Assembly: GCF_002289345.1 (NCBI RefSeq)
Contig: NZ_NSDG01000030.1
Span: forward strand, 1-44,143
Direction: 5' to 3'
Length of the DNA stretch: 44,143 nucleotides
DNA from: Pseudoalteromonas sp. HM-SA03
Lineage (GTDB): Bacteria > Pseudomonadota > Gammaproteobacteria > Enterobacterales > Alteromonadaceae
Shown: one piece after another, positions 35,811 through 43,424 of the stretch
Layout: every line of letters starts with the position of its first letter
Position numbering within the stretch: position 1 is the stretch's first letter
Translations under genes and position numbers: made by a program
The notes under the pieces: generated by a model
What the model saw: only the letters and a program-made list of their open reading frames with translations
Database searches by the model: none
Told to the model about the DNA's origin: nothing

Positions 35811-37190
35811 ATGTTTGAAAACCTCCAAGAGCGTTTAGGAAAAACGCTTAAAAACATCAGTGGCCGTGGCCGACTAACTGAAGACAATATTAAAGAAACA
35901 CTCCGTGAAGTACGCATGGCATTGCTTGAGGCTGACGTTGCCTTGCCGGTTGTGCGCGACTTTGTAAAACAAGTAAAAGAACGCGCGGTTGGTGTAGAAG
36001 TCACAAAGAGTCTGAGCCCAGGCCAGGTTTTCATCAAGATTGTTCGTGAAGAACTTGAAAAGTCGATGGGTGAGGCTAACGAAGAGCTAAACCTAAACGC
36101 GCAGCCGCCAGCTGTCGTCATGATGGCAGGTCTTCAAGGTGCGGGTAAAACCACCAGTGTTGGTAAGCTGGCTAAATTCCTCAAAGAGCGCAAAAAGAAA
36201 TCTGTGTTGGTGGTGAGTGCTGACGTTTATCGTCCAGCGGCTATCAAACAGCTTGAAACGTTAGCCGCTGAAGTTGACGTCGAGTTTTTCCCCAGTGATA
36301 TTTCACAAAAACCGGTAGATATCGCAACGGGTGCTATTTCTCACGCGAAGAAAAAGTTCATTGATGTGGTGCTTGTGGATACCGCTGGTCGTTTGCACGT
36401 AGATGCAGACATGATGGACGAAATCAAAGATTTACACGCGGCGATTGACCCAATCGAAACCTTATTTGTCGTTGACTCAATGACAGGTCAGGATGCTGCA
36501 AATACAGCAAAAGCGTTCGATGAAGCGCTGCCACTCAGCGGTGTTATCTTAACTAAAACGGATGGTGATGCGCGCGGTGGTGCGGCGTTGTCTATTCGTC
36601 ATATTACTGGTAAACCCATTAAGTTTATCGGTGTGGGTGAAAGAACGGATGCCTTAGAGCCATTCCACCCTGACCGTGTTGCATCTCGAATTCTCGGTAT
36701 GGGCGATGTACTGTCGCTTATTGAAGAAGTCGAAATGAAAGTCGATAAAGACAAAGCCCAAAAAGTGGCTGAGAAGGTCTTTAAAGGCGATGGTTTTACA
36801 CTGGAAGATTTTGCTGAGCAGCTGCGCCAGATGAAAAACATGGGCGGTATGATGTCAATGATGGAAAAGCTGCCTGGTATGTCAAACTTGCCGGATGCAG
36901 TAAAAGGTCAAGTAAATGATAAGACCTTTAACCAAATGGAAGCCATCATAAGCTCAATGACGCCAAAAGAGCGTGCACGTCCTGAAATCATCAAAGGCTC
37001 GCGTAAAAAGCGTATCGCTGCGGGTTCTGGTACGCAAGTACAAGACATTAATAAGTTGCTGAAGCAATTTACCCAAATGCAGAAGATGATGAAGAAGATG
37101 AAAGGCAAAGGCGGCATGATGAAAATGATGAAGAACATGAAAGGCATGATGCCGCCGGGCATGTTCGGTGGCGGTGGGCCTAAGTTCTAA
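35811..37190 (+). CDS. ffh: Signal recognition particle protein Ffh (SRP54)
   Basis: GTPase that binds 4.5S RNA and signal sequences and targets inner membrane proteins via FtsY. 459 aa. N domain (1-90), G domain with P-loop GLQGAGKT (107-114), DTAGR and TKTDGDARGG, and a Met-rich M domain (about 325-455) ending in KMMKNMKGMMPPGMFGG. It is divergent from ypjD-corB, as in E. coli, but here the rpsP operon is separated from ffh by an inserted esterase gene on the other strand. Confidence 0.98.
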   Translation: MFENLQERLGKTLKNISGRGRLTEDNIKETLREVRMALLEADVALPVVRDFVKQVKERAVGVEVTKSLSPGQVFIKIVREELEKSMGEANEELNLNAQPPAVVMMAGLQGAGKTTSVGKLAKFLKERKKKSVLVVSADVYRPAAIKQLETLAAEVDVEFFPSDISQKPVDIATGAISHAKKKFIDVVLVDTAGRLHVDADMMDEIKDLHAAIDPIETLFVVDSMTGQDAANTAKAFDEALPLSGVILTKTDGDARGGAALSIRHITGKPIKFIGVGERTDALEPFHPDRVASRILGMGDVLSLIEEVEMKVDKDKAQKVAEKVFKGDGFTLEDFAEQLRQMKNMGGMMSMMEKLPGMSNLPDAVKGQVNDKTFNQMEAIISSMTPKERARPEIIKGSRKKRIAAGSGTQVQDINKLLKQFTQMQKMMKKMKGKGGMMKMMKNMKGMMPPGMFGGGGPKF

Positions 37191-37216
37191 CACCGTTTTA
37201 TAGTCTGTATAATGTG

Positions 37217-37245
37217 AAAGGCAAGCCATGAGGCTTGCCTTTTTG
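37217..37245. terminator. Bidirectional terminator after ffh
   Basis: AAAGGCAAGCC (37217-37227) pairs with GGCTTGCCTTT (37232-37242) around ATGA, followed by more T. It lies between ffh and the convergent esterase gene that ends at 37251. Confidence 0.85.
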
Positions 37246-37250
37246 TTTAC

Positions 37251-38909
37251 TTAGTTATTCTTAAAATTGGGCACTATTGGCCTAAAGTTTTCTGCTTTTT
37301 TCGGGTCGCCTGTACCAATGTACTGGGCTTCTTGTGGATAGGGGTAAACAGGGCGAGTGAAAAGAATATTGCCCTGCGGATCTTCTTTTTGCGTCATAAG
37401 CGCATCCGGTGCTATGCCTGTATCAAGCCAATGCACTAACGCTGCGATGGCATCAAAGGTTTCAGCGCCAGGTCCCTCAATACCACAATGCACCAATCCT
37501 GGTGGCAAGAATAGCCGAGTAAAGTCGTAGGTGTTGTCTTTACCCATATAGTTGATAACTGACTCATACCAATCAATAGTTGCATATGCGGGTATTGCAG
37601 CGTCTGACCATCCATGTAATACAATCATTTTGCCACCGCTATTTTTAAATCCAGTGAGATCAGGGTGATCGGCGTCCATAAAGCTTGAGATAGGTGAAAG
37701 CTCGCCAACCTCATTGTTATAAGAAAAGTCTCTCCAGTTGCCTTGATTGTATCTTTCTCGAGGAAAAGCCAAGTACTTTAAATACTCGGTTGCAGCATAA
37801 TAGTGATAAGGCTTGATAAACGGTGCTTCAGGGAACAACCAACCTGTCCATTCAGGTTCGGAGCCATAGGGTAGGCCACCATAAATGACGTTGCCTTGTT
37901 GGTCGTAGGATGGTGCATATATGTCCTTAATTACGTTAACTTGGCGAGGTGTCAGGCATTTACCCGTGGTGTTGTCGCTGCACAGGAGCGTTTGCGGGTC
38001 AAAATCACAGCGTCTTGGGTCGCTTATTAATCCATCAACTAAGCCATCTTTATGGTCACAAGCTTGCATGACGGCCTGTGAAATAAAGTCAGTGTAGCTT
38101 GCATCGAGCAGTGCGTTATCGTTTTCATCCAAAATAGCTTTTGCATTATCCATGCAGTTGATTAGGTTGACTTTGGTGTAATTAATCGTCGGCCCTCTGG
38201 CAATCACGCCATCAAAATCATTTGGGTAACGCTTTGCGGCCATTATCCCAGCATGGCCTCCCTTCGAACAACCCGATATAAATGAGTACGTAAGTTGTTT
38301 ACTATAAAAGCGCTCAATAACCGCTTTTGCTTCAACAGCAACCACATGGTTCGCTCTATAGGCGAAGTCTTCTCTTAATGGCACATTGTTTTTAGCCCAC
38401 AAACCATCGAATCCAGCAGCGGTATGGCCGCCATCATGAGACATGGTCGCGTAATTACGCATAACGCCAGCCATCGTTGGGTAGTTCGATACTTCGCCAC
38501 AAAAGCCCATACAGGCATTGAGTAAAAAACGTTGGTTCCAAACTTGGTCCATTGGCAACCTAAGCTGAAAACGTATCGTCGGTGCGGCATAGCCTTCAAC
38601 CAAACAGTGTTCAGGTAAAGAATTTGTTCCTTTTGGTACAGGTGCACCTAATAGGCGACTATACTTATATGTCCAGAGTTCGGTGTCGGCATCTAGGGTT
38701 TGGCTTGGTACATATTCTGCGTTGGTGATACTCATTGCAGCATTACCTTGCTCTAGCTGCGAGAAGTCACCAAAACGTAACAGTTTACAAGCCGTTATTT
38801 CTTCATTGCTTGCTGCCAGTGTTGAAGGAGCAACGAGCGTAAAAGAGATGAGTGGTATACTTAGGAATAGGTGTTTAATTGAACGTTTTGCTTTCCACAT
38901 TTGGTTCAT
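37251..38909 (-). CDS. Secreted tannase/feruloyl esterase family hydrolase
   Basis: 552 aa from ATG 38909, chosen for AAGGAG 9 nt upstream and because it opens with a signal peptide (about 1-33, KRSIKHLFLSIPLISFTL, ending TLAA); the open frame continues upstream without sense. The alpha/beta hydrolase serine elbow is GCSKGGH (Ser about 215). Further family marks are LLNACMGFCGE, MSHDGGHTAAGFDG, LHGWSDAAIPAYATIDWY (Asp) and PGLVHCGIEGPG (His). Many Cys fit disulphides. It likely releases phenolic acids from plant or algal esters outside the cytoplasm; the substrate is unknown. It interrupts the usual ffh-rpsP neighbourhood. Confidence 0.85.
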   Translation of the reverse strand: MNQMWKAKRSIKHLFLSIPLISFTLVAPSTLAASNEEITACKLLRFGDFSQLEQGNAAMSITNAEYVPSQTLDADTELWTYKYSRLLGAPVPKGTNSLPEHCLVEGYAAPTIRFQLRLPMDQVWNQRFLLNACMGFCGEVSNYPTMAGVMRNYATMSHDGGHTAAGFDGLWAKNNVPLREDFAYRANHVVAVEAKAVIERFYSKQLTYSFISGCSKGGHAGIMAAKRYPNDFDGVIARGPTINYTKVNLINCMDNAKAILDENDNALLDASYTDFISQAVMQACDHKDGLVDGLISDPRRCDFDPQTLLCSDNTTGKCLTPRQVNVIKDIYAPSYDQQGNVIYGGLPYGSEPEWTGWLFPEAPFIKPYHYYAATEYLKYLAFPRERYNQGNWRDFSYNNEVGELSPISSFMDADHPDLTGFKNSGGKMIVLHGWSDAAIPAYATIDWYESVINYMGKDNTYDFTRLFLPPGLVHCGIEGPGAETFDAIAALVHWLDTGIAPDALMTQKEDPQGNILFTRPVYPYPQEAQYIGTGDPKKAENFRPIVPNFKNN

Positions 38910-38945
38910 ATGTGTGCTCTCCTTATAATGAAACAACAGGGGGGC

Positions 38946-38970
38946 GACTTTCCAGTATTGCTGAAAAGTC
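38946..38970. promoter_or_regulatory. Inverted repeat upstream of the esterase gene
   Basis: GACTTTCCAG (38946-38955) and CTGAAAAGTC (38961-38970) are inverted repeats matching at 9 of 10 positions, 5 bp apart, about 37 bp before the esterase ATG. It could be an operator for a dimeric regulator or a leader hairpin. Confidence 0.35.
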
Positions 38971-39065
38971 AACTTTTCGTACCGATATTGAGACGAATGT
39001 GGCGTGTGAAACTTCAGCAGTAATTCTTTAGCAAGGCCTAATAAAGCATCAACTATGGAATTAAC

Positions 39066-39117
39066 TTGCATTGCGCGTGAAAATGCGTAAAATGCCCGAG
39101 CTTCCCGTAATGGGAAG
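39066..39117 (+). promoter_or_regulatory. rpsP operon promoter and leader hairpin
   Basis: TTGCAT (39066-39071), 16-nt spacer, TAAAAT (39088-39093), then GC-rich GCCCGAG, a stringent-type discriminator. CTTCCC (39101-39106) and GGGAAG (39112-39117) would form a hairpin right at the 5' end of the transcript. The rpsP ATG is at 39162. Confidence 0.6.
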
Positions 39118-39161
39118 TACAAACTTATTAATGAAAACAGTCAATCTATGTAGAGGACGGT

Positions 39162-39410
39162 ATGGTAACTATTCGTTTGCAACGTGGCGGCGCTAAAAAG
39201 CGTCCATTCTATCAAATCGTGGTTGCGGATAGCCGTTTCTCGCGTGACGGTCGTTTCATCGAGAAGGTAGGTTTCTTTAACCCTATCGCTGCAGGTCAGG
39301 AAGAAAAAGTACGTTTAGATTTATCTCGTGTTGATCACTGGGTAGGTCAAGGTGCAGCTCTTTCAGATCGTGTTGCGAAGCTGGTTAAAGACGCTCGTAA
39401 AGCGGCTTAA
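39162..39410 (+). CDS. rpsP: 30S ribosomal protein S16
   Basis: 82-aa, basic protein matching bS16 ([20 protein letters not shown] opening; [19 protein letters not shown]). It is needed for assembly of the small subunit. GAGGACGG just before the ATG is the ribosome binding site. First gene of rpsP-rimM-trmD-rplS, the conserved translation operon. Confidence 0.99.
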   Translation: MVTIRLQRGGAKKRPFYQIVVADSRFSRDGRFIEKVGFFNPIAAGQEEKVRLDLSRVDHWVGQGAALSDRVAKLVKDARKAA

Positions 39411-39427
39411 TAGGCGTAAGTGTAACC

Positions 39428-39961
39428 ATGAGTCAAAGTAAAACCTCGACAATCGTTGTTGGTAAGCTTGGTGCTCCTTATGGCATCAAGGGTTGGCTTA
39501 AGGTGCATTCATTTACTGACGATCCCCAAGGGATCTTCGATTTCAGCCCATGGTTGATAGGGCAACAAGGTAAATGGCAAAACCTTGAAGTGAGCGACTG
39601 GCGTCGTCACAACAAGGGATATATCGCTAAATTTGCACAGGTAAACGACAGAGACGAAGCAGTGGCTTATACCAATGCTGAAATCGCTGTTTATGCTGAG
39701 CAGCTTCCTGAATTACCTGAAGGGGAGTTTTATTGGCGAGATCTCATCGGCATGTCAGTAGTAACCGATAAAGGCTACGACTTAGGCATAGTTGATGACT
39801 TGATGGAGACTGGTTCAAATGACGTTTTGGTTGTGAAAGCAAACAAAAAAGATGCATTTGGCCAATCGGAAAGATTAATTCCATTCTTAACAGACTCTGT
39901 TATTTCGGATATTAATCATGACGAGAGAAAAATTACGGTAGATTGGGATCCAGCGTTTTAA
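39428..39961 (+). CDS. rimM: Ribosome maturation factor RimM
   Basis: Assists 30S head assembly through contact with S19. 177 aa: N-terminal RimM domain ([24 protein letters not shown], about 10-32) and a C-terminal PRC-barrel domain ([14 protein letters not shown]... [19 protein letters not shown]). It follows rpsP after 17 nt. Its TAA shares a base with the trmD ATG. Confidence 0.98.
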   Translation: MSQSKTSTIVVGKLGAPYGIKGWLKVHSFTDDPQGIFDFSPWLIGQQGKWQNLEVSDWRRHNKGYIAKFAQVNDRDEAVAYTNAEIAVYAEQLPELPEGEFYWRDLIGMSVVTDKGYDLGIVDDLMETGSNDVLVVKANKKDAFGQSERLIPFLTDSVISDINHDERKITVDWDPAF

Positions 39962-40728
39962 TGAGCGTTCAGCAAAAGCTATGGGTTGGAGTGGTTTCGC
40001 TTTTTCCTGATATGTTTGATGCGATAACTCAGCAAGGCGTAACGGGTCGAGCTGTGAAGAACGGCTTGATTGAGTTTAATTGTTGGAACCCGAGAGACTA
40101 CGCCATTGATAAACATAGAACCGTGGATGACCGCCCTTATGGTGGTGGCCCGGGAATGTTGATGATGGTTGAGCCTCTTAAAAAAGCTATTCTTGATGCC
40201 AAAGCGGCAGCAGGAGAAGGTGCTAAAGTAATTTATATGTCCCCTCAAGGGCGAAAGCTAGATCAACAAGGTGCGACCGAATTGGCGCAATCTGAAAAGT
40301 TGATTTTAGTAGCGGGTCGTTATGAAGGTATTGATGAGCGGATCATCGAGTCTTATATAGACGAAGAGTGGTCCATCGGCGATTTTATACTGAGTGGTGG
40401 TGAGTTACCGGCCATGACATTAATCGATGCAGTAGCGCGATTAGTGCCAGGTGTGTTAGGTCATAATCAATCAGCAGAGCAAGATTCATTTTCGGATGGC
40501 TTGTTGGATTGTCCTCATTATACTCGGCCGGAAACATTGGATGATAAACAGGTGCCTGCTGTATTACTCAGCGGAAACCACCAAGAAATAGCCAAATGGC
40601 GCTTAAAGCAGTCTTTGGGTAGAACTTGGCAACGTCGTCCTGACTTGTTGCGTAACCTAGCTCTGACTGAGGAGCAGGCGGCATTACTTGCTGAATTTCA
40701 GCAAGAGAATGGCCAAGCTTGTGGCTAG
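39961..40728 (+). CDS. trmD: tRNA (guanine-N1)-methyltransferase TrmD
   Basis: Methylates G37 next to the anticodon, preventing frameshifts. 255 aa from ATG 39961 ([19 protein letters not shown]); the longer frame beginning at 39943 lies inside rimM and is not needed. SPOUT knot motifs include [24 protein letters not shown] and [15 protein letters not shown]. Translationally coupled to rimM by a one-base overlap. Confidence 0.98.
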   Translation: MSVQQKLWVGVVSLFPDMFDAITQQGVTGRAVKNGLIEFNCWNPRDYAIDKHRTVDDRPYGGGPGMLMMVEPLKKAILDAKAAAGEGAKVIYMSPQGRKLDQQGATELAQSEKLILVAGRYEGIDERIIESYIDEEWSIGDFILSGGELPAMTLIDAVARLVPGVLGHNQSAEQDSFSDGLLDCPHYTRPETLDDKQVPAVLLSGNHQEIAKWRLKQSLGRTWQRRPDLLRNLALTEEQAALLAEFQQENGQACG

Positions 40729-40761
40729 AAGACAGTTACACCTAGGAATGTGAGAAATAAA

Positions 40762-41121
40762 ATGGCAAAAGTAAACCAAAATATTATTAAAGAGCTTGAA
40801 GCTGAACAGCTTAAGCAAGACGTACCTGCGTTCGGCGCTGGTGATACAGTAGTTGTACAGGTACGCGTAAAAGAAGGTAACAAAGAGCGTCTACAGGCCT
40901 TTGAAGGTGTTGTAATCGCTAAGCGTAACCGTGGTCTACACTCATCTTTCACTGTTCGTAAGATTTCAAGCGGTGAAGGTGTTGAGCGTGTATTCCAAAC
41001 GCACAGCCCTCTTATCAGCAGCGTAGCAGTTAAGCGTCGTGGTGCGGTTCGTCGCGCTAAGCTTTACTACCTACGTGAGCGTTCTGGTAAATCTGCACGT
41101 ATTAAAGAGAAACTTAACTAA
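40762..41121 (+). CDS. rplS: 50S ribosomal protein L19
   Basis: 119-aa bL19 from ATG 40762 ([17 protein letters not shown]), preferred over GTG 40750, which would add four residues. It lies at the interface of the subunits. Conserved parts: [30 protein letters not shown] and [15 protein letters not shown] (quoted in part: [13 protein letters not shown]). Last gene of the rpsP operon, followed by a strong terminator. Confidence 0.98.
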   Translation: MAKVNQNIIKELEAEQLKQDVPAFGAGDTVVVQVRVKEGNKERLQAFEGVVIAKRNRGLHSSFTVRKISSGEGVERVFQTHSPLISSVAVKRRGAVRRAKLYYLRERSGKSARIKEKLN

Positions 41122-41146
41122 TACGTCGCATTTATCAAATGCAGAT

Positions 41147-41185
41147 AAAACAGGCCGCTTTATGCGGCCTGTTTTGGTTTTATCC
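41147..41185 (+). terminator. Terminator of the rpsP-rimM-trmD-rplS operon
   Basis: AAAACAGGCCGC (41147-41158) pairs exactly with GCGGCCTGTTTT (41164-41175) around a 5-nt loop, followed by GGTTTTAT. A textbook intrinsic terminator about 25 nt after rplS. Confidence 0.92.
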
Positions 41186-41312
41186 CTCTCATTATTTCCA
41201 TTCTGTGAATACTCACTGACATCTCAGGCGTCTTGTCACGATATTTTCATGGTTGCTTACTTTTAAAGCGGCGTACTTCTTGTTAGACTCGGTGTATTAT
41301 TTAATTTACTAC

Positions 41313-41330
41313 TGTATATATAAGTTTACA
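41313..41330. promoter_or_regulatory. TyrR-type box at the tyrA start
   Basis: TGTATATATAAGTTTACA matches the TyrR operator TGTAAA-N6-TTTACA at all but one position. It ends 2 bp before the tyrA ATG, exactly where a Shine-Dalgarno should be, so bound TyrR would block the start region, and translation initiation must rely on something else. Confidence 0.6.
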
Positions 41331-41332
41331 TC

Positions 41333-42481
41333 ATGAATGGGGCTAACGATTTAGAAGCAATACGCGTTGCAATAGATGATTGTGATAGCGAGCTTGTCGC
41401 GCTACTTGCAAAGCGCAAAGCATTGACCGAACAGGTTGGAAAAATAAAACAGCAAAAGGGCGCACCGCTACATGTGCCGAAGCGCGAAGCGGAGCTGATC
41501 AAAGCCCGGCGCGCAGAAGCGGATGCTAAAGGGGTAAACCCTGATTTAGTCGAAGATATTCTGCGTCGTATGATGCGAGAAGCCTACGAAAACCAGCAAA
41601 GTGAACTTGCCTGTGCCGCACCAAAAATGTCTCCGGTTGTTATTGTCGGTGGCCAAGGTGCCATGGGTAAACTGTTTGCGAAACAGTTTAGACGCTCAGG
41701 CTACGAAGTACGCATTTTAGACAAAGACAATCAATCACAGGCTACTGAGTTACTGAGTGATGCTAAGTTAGTACTGGTGAGCGTTCCTATCAATGCCTTT
41801 GAGCAGGTTGTTAATGCGCTACCAACGCTGCCTGATGACTGTATTCTTGCTGATATTACCTCTGTGAAGCAAGCCCCGCTCAAAGTACTAATGAACAAGC
41901 ACAACGGCCCTGTGGTCGGTCTACACCCTATGTTTGGTCCAGATATATCTCATTGGGTTAAACAAACTGTTGTGGTGTGCGAAGGACGTATGCCAAAGCA
42001 ATGTGAAGGATTAATCAAGCAACTAAAGATCTGGGGCAGCCAGTTGGTACCGATGGACGCTAAAAAACACGACCAATCCATGCAGATCATTCAGGTGATG
42101 CGCCACTTAACTACGTTTGTATACGGTCAGTTCTTATCTAAGCAGTGCCATTCATTAAAAGAGCTAAGAAGCTGCTCATCGCCCATCTACCAATTAGAGC
42201 TGATGATGGTGGGACGGCTGTTTGCGCAATCCCCTGAACTTTATTCAGATATTATGCTCGCGCAATTTAATGATGTAGAAGGGTTATTGGCAAGCTATCA
42301 AGATACCTTTGAGCAGACATTGACCAAGCTACAACAAGGCGATAAAGAAGGCCTAATGCGATCTTTCTCACAAGCCAAACATTATTTCTCAGAAAGCGCG
42401 AAACACTTCTTATCACAAAGCCGAGGCCTGCTTAACAAAGCCAATGACGCTAAAGTGTTGGATTATGAGGAAAGTATTTAG
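41333..42481 (+). CDS. tyrA: Bifunctional chorismate mutase / prephenate dehydrogenase
   Basis: Makes 4-hydroxyphenylpyruvate for tyrosine from chorismate. 382 aa: chorismate mutase domain (about 1-90, LEAIRVAIDDCDSELVALLAKR, VPKREAELIKARR, DILRRMMREAYENQQ) and a NAD-binding prephenate dehydrogenase domain from about 100 (VIVGGQGAMGKLFAKQF; GLHPMFGPDI; HLTTFVYGQFLS). A TyrR-like box covers the region before the ATG and there is no visible Shine-Dalgarno. It stands alone after the rpsP operon. Confidence 0.96.
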   Translation: MNGANDLEAIRVAIDDCDSELVALLAKRKALTEQVGKIKQQKGAPLHVPKREAELIKARRAEADAKGVNPDLVEDILRRMMREAYENQQSELACAAPKMSPVVIVGGQGAMGKLFAKQFRRSGYEVRILDKDNQSQATELLSDAKLVLVSVPINAFEQVVNALPTLPDDCILADITSVKQAPLKVLMNKHNGPVVGLHPMFGPDISHWVKQTVVVCEGRMPKQCEGLIKQLKIWGSQLVPMDAKKHDQSMQIIQVMRHLTTFVYGQFLSKQCHSLKELRSCSSPIYQLELMMVGRLFAQSPELYSDIMLAQFNDVEGLLASYQDTFEQTLTKLQQGDKEGLMRSFSQAKHYFSESAKHFLSQSRGLLNKANDAKVLDYEESI

Positions 42482-42549
42482 CGTCTTGATATACCTCCTA
42501 CACCACAGGGTAAATAGTGTTGTGGGGGGGCTTTACGCCACGATTTTAC

Positions 42550-42571
42550 GTAGGTCGCCATTTATGGCGAC
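42550..42571 (+). repeat. REP-like element: GTAG plus hairpin
   Basis: GTAG (42550-42553) is followed directly by a perfect palindrome, GTCGCCAT/ATGGCGAC (42554-42561 with 42564-42571). A conserved tetranucleotide GTAG 5' of an imperfect or perfect hairpin is the hallmark of REP sequences mobilised by RAYT proteins. A RAYT-type transposase gene lies about 0.9 kb downstream. Only this copy was found in the window. Confidence 0.5.
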
Positions 42572-42782
42572 AAATAACCTTAACGAGCCAACAGAAGGCC
42601 CGGATAGAACCCCCTCGTATGTAGCAAGTGATTTGTGTGTTGAAATTATAACCTTTGACTGGTAACTTACTAAAATAATTAAATAAAGTTAGTTAGCTAG
42701 GTAGTTGTTGTTTCATTACTTGTGGATAAGAGAGATATTGAAGAACTCATGCTAATGAGCTGTTAGCACTTGAGAGGGAATT
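42572..42782. other. Intergenic remainder before the membrane protein gene
   Basis: AT-rich with no convincing coding signal. The plus-strand frame 42444-42665 runs through the end of tyrA and the REP hairpin and lacks family resemblance. A promoter for the gene at 42783 must lie here, but no clear hexamer pair stands out. Confidence 0.35.
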
Positions 42783-43166
42783 ATGAGTAAATTTTTAAAT
42801 TCGGTTGCCTTGTTACCAATGCTCGGTTTCGTTTTTACTATGATTTATAGTTTTATTGCAAAGGAAGAAATTTATACCAATCACCACTGGTTTGTTGTTG
42901 CCTTAATTTCACTTCAAGCTACCGCTAAGCGTCTTAAAAATGTAAATTCAGTAAGCACAATGATTTTTGTTTCTAGTATTCTTGCAAACATATTATTACT
43001 TATAGCGTGTGGGTTTGATTTAAAAATAACTCCAGCCACTTTTGTAATATTTTTAGGTTATTTAAGTGTTGGTGCTTTAGTTGTAATGGGTAATTTGGCA
43101 GTGAATTGGTACAAGCAAGTGAGTACTAACAAGGCCGTAAAATCGGATTCGTTAAATAATAAATAA
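42783..43166 (+). CDS. Small polytopic membrane protein of unknown function
   Basis: 127 aa, not recognised. Four hydrophobic segments at about 7-25, 37-46, 58-78 and 84-108, with short loops; the C-terminal tail is polar (STNKAVKSDSLNNK). GAGGGA upstream of the ATG is a good ribosome binding site. A+T is clearly higher than in neighbouring housekeeping genes, which hints at recent acquisition. Its stop codon lies inside a tandem AAATAAT heptamer array. No partner gene gives a function. Confidence 0.6.
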   Translation: MSKFLNSVALLPMLGFVFTMIYSFIAKEEIYTNHHWFVVALISLQATAKRLKNVNSVSTMIFVSSILANILLLIACGFDLKITPATFVIFLGYLSVGALVVMGNLAVNWYKQVSTNKAVKSDSLNNK

Positions 43167-43188
43167 TAAATAATAAATAATAAATAAT
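43154..43188. repeat. Tandem heptamer (AAATAAT) x5
   Basis: Five exact copies of AAATAAT starting at 43154 cover the last codons and the TAA stop of the membrane protein gene. Loss or gain of a 7-bp unit would shift the frame, but the array supplies stops in several frames, so effects would be limited to a few C-terminal residues. Confidence 0.8.
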
Positions 43189-43424
43189 GACACCTATTGC
43201 TATTCCAATAATAAATAACACCCATTACTATTCAATTTAAAATATAGTGTTCTGGTAAATTTAGCTTAAAAGGTACGGAAACACTTAAAGCAAGAGACAA
43301 AACGTTTGTCGATGGCTACTTTTAGCGCCCAAGCGTACCTCTACACTAAGAACAGGGTTATCACGCACGACAACGCGCAGCAAACACAACAGTTAAAAAT
43401 TTAGAGTTGAGAATGTGAGTTTTA
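43189..43424. other. Intergenic region between the membrane protein gene and the transposase
   Basis: No gene seen. Read toward the transposase (minus strand) there is a GTAG near 43318 followed by an imperfect GACAAA/TTTGTC pairing, a possible degenerate REP, but much weaker than that at 42550. Confidence 0.3.

Noticed and set aside
42444-42665. 73-codon plus-strand frame across the end of tyrA and the REP hairpin
   Set aside because: Overlaps tyrA out of frame and translates the hairpin; no family resemblance.
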